DNA from: Takakia lepidozioides
Taxonomy: Eukaryota; Streptophyta; Takakiopsida; Takakiales; Takakiaceae
DNA length: 64,000 nt
NCBI GenBank assembly: GCA_030704615.1
Contig: CM060734.1
Location: forward strand, 40,936,042 to 41,000,041
Reading direction: 5' to 3'
The position numbers and the translations under genes were made by a program. The notes below the pieces were generated by a model. It searched no databases. It saw only the letters and a list, made by a program, of their open reading frames with translations, and was not told where the DNA came from. Of this stretch, positions 54,381 through 64,000 are shown one piece after another (the first letter of the stretch is position 1; each line of letters opens with the position of its first letter).

Positions 54381-55743
54381 GCAAGCATAAAAATCATTCA
54401 AGTGCAATCCCTGGAGTTTGTTATCGCGAGGGAAACATGTCCTGCAACGCTACACCGTTTGCCAAGACTGTCCAGTAGTTGGAGAGTCCGTCCGCATTCT
54501 AAGTGAGTGCGGCCATTCCTTTCACACTCCATGCATTGAATGGTGGCTACGGCGAAACGGGTCATGTCATGTTTGCTGCCATAGGATCTGAAACATTGTA
54601 GACACTGCAGAAAAAAAAACTGATATGCCATTCATGACACACCAATGGCTTAACGAGGCTATATAGATTGAAGTCGGCAACGACTATCAGGAATAAAAAC
54701 CAATTCTACCTCTTTGACGTGTTGTACTTTGGCTTCAAATTTCCAAACATTGTATGATGTATTGTGATTTGGCTGCTTTTGTCAGTTGGAAAGTGGTTGT
54801 CAATGTCATTTCGTATTTGCCCATTAACCTTAAATTTTGGTTTTTGTGGCCCCACACAGTATGGTCCGCACCGCTTTCTGAAAAAAAAAAAACGATGAAT
54901 TCACACATACGTTCAGGTCAATGACATGTCCTCTCAGCCGTCGTCGGAATCTGAGACAATACATATAGTCGGCAACGACTTCAAGGATATCAGAACGCAA
55001 ATGGATGGACCAACAAACGTGTAATTCCAATTTCTGTCGAACATCATAAAGCCCGAAACGAAGACCTCTAATAAGGTATGGTCACCTATGCAAGTCCGGG
55101 GGGTAGGTCTTTTAAGCATAAAAAATAGCAAGGCCTCTGTGTTCGTAATATGAAGGTAAATTTCATCCCAAAACTAGAACATTTGAATAACTTTTCGAGT
55201 GCAGAAGACATATCTTGTCACTAGTGCAGGCCCCAGACCTTATAGTTGGCACCGACTTTAATTATTTGAGCAAGAGGATCATGCTGCCGCTGCATCCGTG
55301 CTTCAAACAATAAAGCGTTAACCCATGGGAACATGAAGTTCGAATATATTTATTTTGATGCATGTTATTTTGGCCATGTCAGCGAGATAATCCAATTGAC
55401 AATGTAGTTGGTGTGTTTCGGAATGCGACTGGCAGAACGTTTATCCTGCAAGCATCTCGTGTAGTCTGCACCGACTTTATAGAATTGGATGAAAGGAGAT
55501 GGATATGGAGTCCACAAGTGTTAACTATAGGCATGTGCTTCCAGAGTCAACTAACTAGATTGTTCTCCGCATTCTCAATAAAAAGGCCAGACACTGTGTA
55601 CTGAAACTGAATAAAGTCATATTTAACAGATTGTCAATAAGTGGGAGTTAAACCATGAGCTCATGTGAGCACACAGGTAAAGTTAACATGTTCATCCAAA
55701 AGGTCATCCACTTTGTAGTCGGCACAGACTACAAGGATTCCAA

Positions 55744-56139
55744 CTATATCATAATGTCATAGATCCGCCAAGTGAACCATATCGTATTGAAGTTTACAAA
55801 GACTTTTGGAAATCCTGGACCCAGGGTCCAGGGTATCCAGGTTATGATGTCCAGGGTATTGATGTCTTCCGCAACACAGTCACATTCACCGTGGGTTGCC
55901 CATGTCCTCCGGGGGAACAAGTCGAAGGTCAACGCGTCAACCTCTGTCTGACTAAGGTTGGTCCCAACCATCACAGGCCAAACGTCGGGAATATCAGGTC
56001 TGTCCAGCATATACTGGTTCGATTCACCCGAGACACAATAGATGATGTCTGTTGGGCAGTGCCACATCTCCATCATCTTTGATTTCACCAGGGCAAGAGG
56101 GTGGTGACGGCCAACAAATCTTGGAGCAGGAACACCCAA
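55744..56139 (-). CDS. Unrecognised ORF, 131 aa
   Basis: Starts MGVPAPRFVGRHHPLALVKS; contains MWHCPTDIIYCVSGESNQYM and TFDLFPRRTWATHGECDCVA. Composition is protein-like but I recognise no domain. It lies among the palindrome repeats, so a transposon protein is as likely as a host gene. The ORF 56625-56398 upstream on the same strand could be another piece of the same gene. Confidence 0.3.
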   Translation of the reverse strand: MGVPAPRFVGRHHPLALVKSKMMEMWHCPTDIIYCVSGESNQYMLDRPDIPDVWPVMVGTNLSQTEVDALTFDLFPRRTWATHGECDCVAEDINTLDIITWIPWTLGPGFPKVFVNFNTIWFTWRIYDIMI

Positions 56140-56397
56140 ACTCTATAGTGGCCGGATTTCTTGTTTGCATTGCTTCCTACTGTCAGAGTGCACTGCCCAA
56201 CACTTCACTCGTGAAGTGTTCGAAGTTCGTGCAATGTGCCAGCATGTCGTGGACACAACGGACTCCAAAACAGGCTTTTTGTTCTAAACGGGAAGGTCAT
56301 CCTCCAAAGTCTCTACATACATGTCAGCAGTGTTTATGCTCGCTCTTGGTCCACCAGCACCTAATTTACGTCGCCTCGGTGTCGTTCGGAGGTTAAG

Positions 56398-56625
56398 TCA
56401 GACCTCCACGAGTGAACGTGTTCCTCGTCGTGCAGGTTGCCGAGAACAATCTTCCGATTTGTTGTTCAGGAGATCACCCTCGAGCCCCGTTTCTCTCATT
56501 TTAGTTGGATCCGACAAGCGCGATGCCGCACGGGCCAACAATTGTGCCCGGTCGGGTCCGGAACCCTTAGCCCCACCCTTCATATAACTGTGGTAGGAAC
56601 ATGATTGCATAATTGCCCTCGTCAA
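56398..56625 (-). CDS. Unrecognised ORF, 75 aa
   Basis: Contains KGSGPDRAQLLARAASRLSD and ARRGTRSLVEV, a charged helical-looking segment. Same strand as the ORF at 55744-56139, about 260 bp upstream. No family recognised. Confidence 0.25.
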   Translation of the reverse strand: MTRAIMQSCSYHSYMKGGAKGSGPDRAQLLARAASRLSDPTKMRETGLEGDLLNNKSEDCSRQPARRGTRSLVEV

Positions 56626-56810
56626 GTCATTCTTGGTGGCTGTATAGAGGTTGACCTTTCATATACCGCTCCCAGCCTGCCAGCTCACATGCACGGCCTC
56701 GGACATGTTTACATTTGGCATTGCAGCATTGTCCTCAAGCTCCAGACCCTATAGGACACATGCCCAAATCAGAATGGAAGAAGTCCATAGTCGGTGCCGA
56801 CTATAAACGT

Positions 56811-57497
56811 ACTACAGGCAATGGCAGGCCGAATTCTAAACCATAACTACATAGTCGTCGCCCAGGGGAAGTCACTTCTATTTTTTTTCCAAACGACGTA
56901 CAAAAAAATATAGGGTAACATATATTCTTTGAAGATAAAATTTATATTTTTTGAAATAAAATTGGGTGTCATTATTTGTGGATACCGGATTTAAATACAA
57001 ATATGGTTATGAATATATGCTCCAATTATATATATTTTAGAATTAATATAGATGTGTCACAATGGCGATGGACATGTGTTATTCATTCTACGATATATTT
57101 GTATTGAGACTTCATAAATGACTAGTTGGACCTAGATGACGGGACTTGGACTCGGCTTGAATGAGAGGACTGGGTTTAGGGATGATGCGTTTTTGATGTA
57201 GGGTTGCTTTATTTTCTTCTTACTTTGTCTTATTCTCCGATTCAAGTATTCTGTTATGCTAGTTGCTGACCTCATCGTATTGCTGGAAGCTCCGATTTAT
57301 TCATTTGCTATAAAGTACCTCACTCTCACACCTAAGGAATATTTTTTCACTACACTTAAAATAGGCAACAATTTTTTTCATTCGTTTGATAGATGTATTA
57401 GAGCATTAAGCAAATATTTGGCACTCTAAAAAAAAACAAATGTTTTATTTTTATGTTACTATAGGGTGTCAAATATTTGATGATTACAGTCAAATAT
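56811..57497. other. AT-rich, no gene seen
   Basis: No gene. CACTACACTTAAAATAGG at about 57350 recalls a CACTA terminus but has no partner I could find. Confidence 0.45.
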
Positions 57498-58052
57498 ATG
57501 TCGTGCACATACATATCGCTACACAACTACATCGTTGTCCAAAACCACACAACACATGTGCACATCACATACTAGTATACCACTAGTCCACCACTAGTCC
57601 AGCCACTAGTCCAACCACTAGGCTGCCACTAGTCAGTCGTTAGGCTGTCCACTATGGCAGGATAAAGAAAAAGAATACAATGCAAGCACAAGCTCATGCG
57701 AGCTCACAAAGCTGAAGCATAAACTCATGCATATATAACCTCATCACTCAAATACAAGTCAAGCCAAGTGCACCCCACGCCATGGGGAATCCACACTACG
57801 GCGCCATAGCTAGGCGCGGTGAGGCTCAATTCGAGAAAAATGAGTCTCCCGTGCTTGCCGGGAAGATAACCACTCCAAAGCCTACATCTGCCTTGACACA
57901 TGGATTGACACTTGGGCCAACCCCAAATATCAATATGTAAAAGCTAGCTATTTCCTAGCTAGTTTCACACTAGTGGTGAAATAACTTGACAGCTGTCGTG
58001 TGCATACATATCGCTACACAACTATATCGCTGTCCAAAACCACACAACACAG
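57498..58052. repeat. Direct repeats and a CCACTAGTC tandem repeat
   Basis: 57498-57555 and 57995-58052 share ACATACATATCGCTACACAA and GTCCAAAACCACACAACAC. At 57578-57634 there are about five units of CCACTAGTCCA. Confidence 0.75.
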
Positions 58053-59222
58053 AATGCATACGCAGCCCCCTCACTAGCCTTGTCAGGCAATGGAACCAAC
58101 TCAATCCACTTGGAGAACTGCTCCACCATCACCAACACATATATGTGGTGACGCATTGTTAGTGGCAACGGTCCTACGAAGTCAAAACTCCACTTGTAGC
58201 CCAATCCCATGATCGGAAGAGGATGCAACTTTGGTGTAGGGGCATTGAATAAAGCACGCACCCTGTCACACACCATGTACCTAGCCACGAACCGTTGCAC
58301 CTCTGTGTGCATACCACGCCACCAATATTGCCTCTACAGTAAACTGTGAGTGCATCGCACTCCAAAGTGTCCCAACTCCTCATGGGCATGTCGCACTAAC
58401 CGTGCACGCTGAATTGGGTGAGGCACGATCCTCACCCGACCATCCTCCTACACTCGAAGCAGGTGTATCCCGTTTCACTTGAACCTCTTGGCTCGTTGCA
58501 GGATCCGATCTCTCTCCTTGGCAGTCACAGTGGCTGTCGTGTCTCCCGTACGGAGGTAATCCAACACAGCCGAATCGTCATATATATCTCTGGCACCACG
58601 TGGCTCGTCACTAGTCTCAAGGTCCTCAGACACTCCGTCTACAGTCATACCTGTTGTAGGTCCAATCTGACCTCCCGCTGCCAAGATACACAAAAATACA
58701 GATGCGTGTCATCCCGGCACCATTTCTTCGTCTTTTTCACCATGCCACCAAGCTCCAGTGTCATCCTGCTGGCTCGTGCATGGATTGCGACTCAATCCAT
58801 CCGCATCCCGATTGACCAAACCCGGTCGATGCACAATAGGGTGTAGTTTATTTTTTTTAGATAAAATTTAGAAAAGTTTTATTTAATAAATATGGTAAAG
58901 CCTCCTGGAGTATGAGTGCCCATCGTGCAAGCTTCCCCGTTAGTTTGTCTGACTCCATCAACCACTTGAGTGGCTAGTGATCCGTGACAAGGGTGAAGAG
59001 ATTGTCATATAGATAGCACCTGAAGTGTGCCACGGCCCACACTGCAGCTAAGCACTCTCCCTCATATGAGCTGTACTTAGTCTCTGCAGCGTTGTTCGAG
59101 CTGCTAGCATAAGCTACTACGAACTCTCTTCCCTCATCATCCACCTGTGTGAGCACTGCTCCAAACCCCAGTATGCTCCAATCCGTATACAGCAAAGGAG
59201 TTTCTCTGATGAGCTGAATCAA
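58022..59222 (-). pseudogene. Ty3/gypsy pol remnant (RNase H and integrase N-terminus)
   Basis: 59222-58974 reads RNase H: TPLLYTDWSILGFGAVLTQV, SSYEGECLAAVWAVAHF, LFTLVTDH. Between about 58690 and 58330 a broken stretch holds the integrase HHCC region with stops. 58312-58022 reads YMVCDRVRALFNAP and WSFDFVGPLPLTMRHHIYVL, then FSKWIELVPLPDKASEGAAY, the start of the catalytic core with its first Asp. It ends at the direct repeat near 58052. This is a lineage different from the two Ty3 elements above; no LTRs seen. Confidence 0.85.
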
Positions 59223-60054
59223 ATGAACATATCAGTCCAGTGATATGGGTGTAATTGAATGTTGCGTATAATTTTATTGCAATGTGGATGTTCAGATTTT
59301 TTAAATGATCTGCGTATGCACATCCTCTCCAACCCTTCACATTCCCCTGGTTTGGAATTGCTGGAGTGCTGAGCCTGGTCTGCTGAAGCCATAAAGTACG
59401 TTAGACAAATATCCAAATGAATCAGGTCACTAGTCTGCTCATTGATGTCATGATCGTTGTCATGACATGACAACAACAATGCCCAAATATTTTACTTTCC
59501 ATATGCACATTCCTTCCCTCACAGACAATCACACTTCATCTATGTCCATTTCAAGAACAAGTAGCTTTGAACTATGTAGTTATAAGCACAACAGTTTAAT
59601 AGACTGTTGTGCTTGTCACAAATTAAGGCAATACAAAAGTGTGGTCTAGAAAGAGGCAATGCATACACCGCTTCCTTCAACCTCCCCCATCTTCCTGGGT
59701 TATGTGACAATTTTATACAGGTCCAGCTTTGACTGGGGATGATATAGTCGATGGCGACCATAACACCCAACATTGCCGTACAGACTTGCCAATTATGAAA
59801 GTGGTGTTATAGTCGGTGATGACTACAACAACTCACTTGCAGGCCATGGTCATATGCGTTCCACCTCCTATTTCCGTGGACTGTTACCAAGATGCATTAA
59901 GTCGAGTTGCTGACATCCACCTTCGATTAGGTTCAGTGTAGGTTCGGGCGAGGGTCGGGAACCTCTGCTCATGCTCATGCGCTCACCGCTCATGCTCATG
60001 GATTTGCAACTCCTCCCCCCCATGGGAGGGCACCCGGGGGGTGCCCCGGTGTGT
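59223..60054. other. No gene; hairpin and two palindromes
   Basis: Holds the hairpin 59584-59614 and palindrome family members at 59742-59763 and 59807-59828. Confidence 0.5.
59584..59614. other. Perfect 12-bp stem-loop
   Basis: AAGCACAACAGT, a 7-base loop TTAATAG, ACTGTTGTGCTT. Confidence 0.8.
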
Positions 60055-60510
60055 CTAGGATATTGTTGCGGGATTGGATTCTAGCTTACGTTTATTAATG
60101 ATGATGGCTGTGAGAGAGCAGAGGGTTATGAGGTGGATGGCTTCGAAACATTTATAGATAGGGGAGATAAAAATTTGGAAGTTGTTATGCAAGTCATTGA
60201 TGCTGAGATTGTGTATGTCACCTCTTGTACCCACCGTGATGACGGTTAGAAGACCGGTGCGCCCTCCTCGTCGACGGATGACAAGGATGAGTGGAGCGTA
60301 TTTTTGCCGTTTTTCCAAGATATAGTCTTGTGGATAACGGTCATGACAGTATGTGAACTCAATAAAGTGGACGGTAAGTGATGGGGATGGTAAAATAGGA
60401 GGTAAGGCGGCCATGGGTAGACCCTGCACCAGTAGAATATCTGGGCAGAATCTAGCGGACAGGTGCATGTTTGAGAGATACATATGCATGGGAGCAGCCA
60501 TGGTTGCCAT
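60055..60510 (-). CDS. Unassigned ORF, 151 aa, probably from a repetitive element
   Basis: Contains HFIEFTYCHDRYPQDYILEK, QKYAPLILVIRRRG, TVITVGTRGDIHNLSINDLH and a C-terminal helix ending NKRKLESN. The FTYCHDR-KY-PL-GxRGxIH pattern looks to me like a conserved segment found in repeated algal ORFs, but I cannot name the family. No partner domains are visible next to it. Confidence 0.4.
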   Translation of the reverse strand: MATMAAPMHMYLSNMHLSARFCPDILLVQGLPMAALPPILPSPSLTVHFIEFTYCHDRYPQDYILEKRQKYAPLILVIRRRGGRTGLLTVITVGTRGDIHNLSINDLHNNFQIFISPIYKCFEAIHLITLCSLTAIIINKRKLESNPATIS

Positions 60511-61447
60511 CCACCAAGGCCGCCCACCTGATCACAATGATTTTCAAGAGATGAGCTGCGAGAATACTGACTTAGGCTAAAGCCTGTAGTTCAATCTATA
60601 GTTGCAAAAAGTATCCGCATGACGAGAGGTATTTGGTTTGATGGTAGAGTACAATAGATGGATGACTATCATTGCATTGATAATGCAGATTATGTGCTCG
60701 GATAAAGTGAAATGATAGATATCAATGCCCACTTTAGTCCATCCAAATTTAAAAATGAACCGTTGGACGATGGGCAATCGTCTAGCTCCGGGCGATATGC
60801 GGTTTTTTGTTTCTTTTTAAATAATTTTTTATTTTATAAATCTAAGGTTCGAGCAACCGCTGGACGACGGTGATTTTTATTATTTATTTATTTTTAATAT
60901 CGTTTGGATGACTGTTAGGTGACGGCAACGGCCGGGTGACAGTGGCCATGCAATTTATTTATTTATTTTTAAAAATATTTGTGTGTGTGTGTGTGTGTGT
61001 GTGTGTTTTTTTTTTCCCCTATGGGACTGTTGTACGACGGTGACGGCCGGACGATAGTTGGGCAACCGCTGGTTGACCCCGCGGTCCCCGCGCCATCGTC
61101 GCCATACCGACAGCGACAGCAAAACGACGTGACGGCCCTCTCAAATTAAAATTAAATCTATTAATTGAATTTTTTTTCATGCGTGTAATTTTCGACGGGT
61201 GTGAATACTTACATGTCACACTGCTCTGCCCCTCCCTCTGAAAATTACATTACCGACACCTAAAACCAACGTGACTTAAGCCGCGTTAGCATTAGGTCTG
61301 ACACGACCTGATGTCACTGACGAAGATAACGTACATTATATTGCCGTGGAAAATGTTATCTACCGTCTTATTAGTCGCTTTTTGTCTTTAGTATCGGGAT
61401 GCATTATCTGCCCATCTCTTTCCACATCAGTTTGACGACGTTGCTAC
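60511..61447. repeat. Diverged CGACGG/CCGTCG modules and (GT)n tract
   Basis: 60780-61130 holds modules such as GCAACCGCTGGACGACGGTG and GTGACGGCAACGGCCGG with TTTATTTATTTTT spacers, like 36.8-37.3 kb inverted. (GT)13 at 60981-61006. Confidence 0.5.
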
Positions 61448-61772
61448 CAGTGTTGGGCGGTTCTTGCATTTGTGAAGGAACCTTCGGTTCGGGTTCCACA
61501 ATTATTTCAAGAGACGGTTCCGGATCCAGTTCCGGTTTTTTTTTATTGAGCCAGTTCCGGTCCGGTTCCGGATCCAATTTTTAAACATGGGGGCGGTTCC
61601 GGTTACCGGTTAGTTGCTGATAAAAACCACGGTTCCCGGTTAGGTTCCGGGTTTGTTTTCAAAAAAAAAATATTGTTTTAATTTTATTAGATTTAAAATA
61701 TTTTATCAGTCCGGGATTTGAACACAATCACATACTACAATCCAACGATTTTATTAGTTTTCACTAACCAAA

Positions 61773-61811
<39 letters not shown>

Positions 61812-62271
61812 AAATAAACAGGTAGAAGAAAATGAGTAACATTTTATGGGTTGAAATTACTATTCAGCTATCTGGCCAGGATATCATGGAGATGAAGATT
61901 GAACCCAAGATCTCATGGCGTTGAAGCATTGAACATAGAATGTCATGGCCTTCAAGCATTGAACCCAGGATCTCATGGAGCTTGAGAGCATTAAAGAAGT
62001 TTTGCCATGAGGCCCACCAGCTCTCCAGGATTATGCCATGTTATGCCAAGGGCCCACCAAGGGTTCAAGAACTTGAACCTGTTTTTATTCCCATGCGCCC
62101 CGGTAAACGGTTCTTACACCCAACAGGAACCTCTGGTTCGGTTCTGTGCCGATCCCCATTGGCAAGTTCCGGTTCTGGGTTAGGTTCTGCAGGAATGGGC
62201 CCGATTCCGGTCCGGTTCCGGTTAACCTGAACCTGAACCGGCGGTTAACCTGGGTCCCGGCGGGTACACTG
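61448..62271 (+). mobile_element. Non-autonomous hAT element, 824 bp
   Basis: Starts CAGTGTTGGGCGGTTCTTGC like the 7.46-kb element, ends GGGTACACTG, and is flanked by perfect GTTGCTAC duplications (61440-61447 and 62272-62279). Left 200 bp match 29304-29510 closely. The right TIR has lost about nine bases. A poly-A run of 34 lies at 61774-61807. No transposase. Confidence 0.93.
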
Positions 62272-62279
62272 GTTGCTAC

Positions 62280-63305
62280 TCTCAGAGGCTGTGAATTGAA
62301 CTGTCGTACATGGGATTCACGTCGCCCTTAATATTCATATCGACTGGATTGTTTTTCAAGTCGACATCACCACTGTTTTCAAGACCATCTCAGATATAGA
62401 TCTGTTGATGTTGTTGAGGTGCGGCACAAAAGTCTCTATGAACTTGTCAAATAGAAGGATGTGACGCTTGTTGAACTAGCGGGTGACGTAAGCGGCTGCA
62501 TTAGCGTATGTAAGATGGGTCAATCTTTCGTGTTTCATGATCTTTTCCTTGGACGCAACGTAACAGAAGTAGATACGTGTAATGTTTGTACACCCTATCA
62601 AGTTCTTGAGAGAGATTGTGATTTCAGATTATGTGCGTGTAATATTAATGTTTCTTATAACACGGTAAGTGCGTTCTATTTTGCTGTGATTTCTTGTGAC
62701 GTTGCTGTCGTGCACCTAAACATCATGCCACAATATACATCACTGTCCACCAGATATTCTTTGGCTCTTCTTCCACACCATGAAAACCTTGAATTTAGCT
62801 TGACTAGCTCTCATATACAAGTGCAAACGAAATGCTAACACCTTGCACTCATATATGCAAACATCGTCTTCTTCTAGTGATAAGAGATGTGAAAAAAGAT
62901 AAATCCATTCTCTCACTTTATATAAGTCAAGCCAATGACACCTTTGGGACTCCGCCATACATACCTCACCTTGCACACACCATCTCAAGTACAACAATCG
63001 TGACGGCGAGAGAGGCATCGGGAGGCTCGACTAGAAGAAGACACACATTCCTAAGTCTCACATGAAAATAACTTTCTCCATGTCCCAAGTGAGATTTATA
63101 ACCTCACTTGGTACATGAAATCAAGTGAAGTCCCAATGTCAACTTATAAATACAAATATAAATGTACATTGTCATAATTAACTAGAAATAAATCATTTCT
63201 AGTTAGCCATGACACTCTCTTCTGGGTAGTACAAACTTGTAGGTATCGACATACTCAAACAATGCATCTTCCGTCTAAGCTTCACTAAACAATATTTTTA
63301 CATAT
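62280..63305. other. No confident gene
   Basis: A plus frame 62461-62838 (125 aa) has several cysteines but no recognisable domain, and codons look unconstrained. Confidence 0.4.
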
Positions 63306-63308
63306 TAA

Positions 63309-64000
63309 CACTACAGGAAAAAAGGGGGGGGGGGTTTTTTTGACGCCGCGGCATCGTAAAACAGTTTTTTTCGGGCAGGGGAGGAGAATCAAATTTGCGA
63401 CGCCTGGGCGTCGCAAGCCCGTCGCCAAAAAAACGTCGCAAATTTGCAATCAATGGAGGCGCAAATAGGCGAAACCGCGATTTGCAACGCTGACGCGATT
63501 TGCGACGGCCGGACTAAAAAATAAATAAATAAAATAAATAAATAAAAAACAACCTACTCTGCACTGCAGAATTAACACCGTCCGGGGGTCGCAAAGTGCG
63601 ACACCCGGACGTCACAATTTAAGGGGGTACATTTGAATTTAGGCGGGAAAATTTGAATTTGAAATTTAAATTTCAAAAACTTGTTGACCATTGGCTCCGA
63701 CGTTGACCATTGACTCCGGTTCTGTCTAATGGCGATATGTTCATTGTTCTACATATATCATGTAATGCATACTTGAACCTAAGACCTCCACATTATAATA
63801 TTTCTAAGACACTACGAACTAACCAACACACCTACGCTACATCTATGTATTACAAAAATTATCTAAATATATAAATAAATAAATATATATAACGATTTTC
63901 TTCAAGTTCCTTCAAGTTTCTTTTAAGGGGGGTTTTCTTGTGACGCCGGGGAGTTGCAACCTCCACAACCTTAGTGCCCAGCCCCAGCCCCAACGTCGTC
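63309..64000 (+). mobile_element. CACTA (En/Spm-type) transposon terminus, runs off window
   Basis: CACTACAGGAAAAAA opens at 63309, the classic plant CACTA terminus, with TAA before it as possible 3-bp duplication. Subterminal inverted modules follow at once: TTTGCGACGCC with GGCGTCGCAA, ACGTCGCAAATTTGC, and TCGCAAAGTGCGAC with GTCCGGG pairs. The other end and transposase lie beyond the window. Confidence 0.7.

Larger units (their letters stand above)
54660..56810. repeat. Dispersed ~20-bp palindrome family
   Basis: Members near the ideal TATAGTCGGCACCGACTATA occur at about 54671, 54964, 55240, 55461, 55713 and 56786, with others at 52757, 59742 and 59807. Spacing of the first five is 220-295 bp. 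No sequence between them is clearly repeated. Confidence 0.75.

Noticed and set aside
57345-57370. CACTACACTTAAAATAGG as a CACTA terminus
   Set aside because: No inverted partner, no subterminal modules next to it and no duplication seen.

Overview
The window looks like nuclear DNA of a plant-lineage eukaryote, most likely a streptophyte alga; a charophyte such as Chara is my guess, from gene style only. It has a many-exon gene for a thylakoid-lumen immunophilin (CYP37 type), a plant-type PLAC8-family gene, GT-AG introns and chromodomain Ty3/gypsy elements primed by initiator-Met tRNA. There are no operons, Shine-Dalgarno sites or CRISPR arrays. Two host genes are well supported. The rest is mostly transposable elements of at least six kinds in different states of decay.

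Layout. 1-5.46 kb: Ty3 element with 5' end outside the window, an in-frame stop in gag and a deletion in the integrase. 5.5-7.8 kb: LINE scrap, a 0.3-kb tandem repeat, and two broken minus-strand genes (a possible zinc-finger gene and an F-box gene). 8.59-18.86 kb: the CYP37-type gene on the minus strand, about twelve exons, reading frame kept although its introns carry several 5'-truncated LINE copies of two families. 19.82-20.42 kb: PLAC8-family gene, divergent from CYP37. 21.39-26.14 kb: piggyBac-like DNA transposon with TTAA target duplication, 15-bp inverted repeats and a ruined transposase. 26.1-29.3 kb: AT-rich, almost empty. 29.30-36.76 kb: 7.46-kb hAT element with perfect 8-bp target duplication, broken transposase, subterminal GGTTCCGG arrays, and nested cargo including a LINE and exon-like segments.

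37.4-39.8 kb: long LTR-like repeat with a second partial copy at 52.85-54.38 kb. 40.81-47.78 kb: a young, full-length Ty3 chromovirus on the minus strand, with one LTR difference in 724 bp and one uninterrupted gag-pol frame. 49.2-52.0 kb: two successive arrays of AT-spaced self-complementary modules, with a promoter-like block between them. 52.7-59.8 kb: a dispersed 20-bp palindrome family. 58.0-59.2 kb: Ty3 pol remnant. 61.45-62.27 kb: non-autonomous partner of the hAT element, also with a perfect target duplication. 63.31 kb to the end: start of a CACTA-type element with its own inverted-repeat modules.

How the parts relate. The CYP37 and PLAC8 genes form a divergent pair over about 1 kb of intergenic DNA and are ordinary host genes. 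The 7.46-kb and 0.82-kb hAT elements share termini, so the larger is a plausible former transposase source for the smaller. The inverted-repeat arrays at 49-52 kb, the palindromes at 52.7-59.8 kb and the repeats at 36.8 and 60.8 kb resemble, in style, the subterminal region of the CACTA end at 63.3 kb; I infer, but cannot prove, that they are remnants of related DNA transposons.
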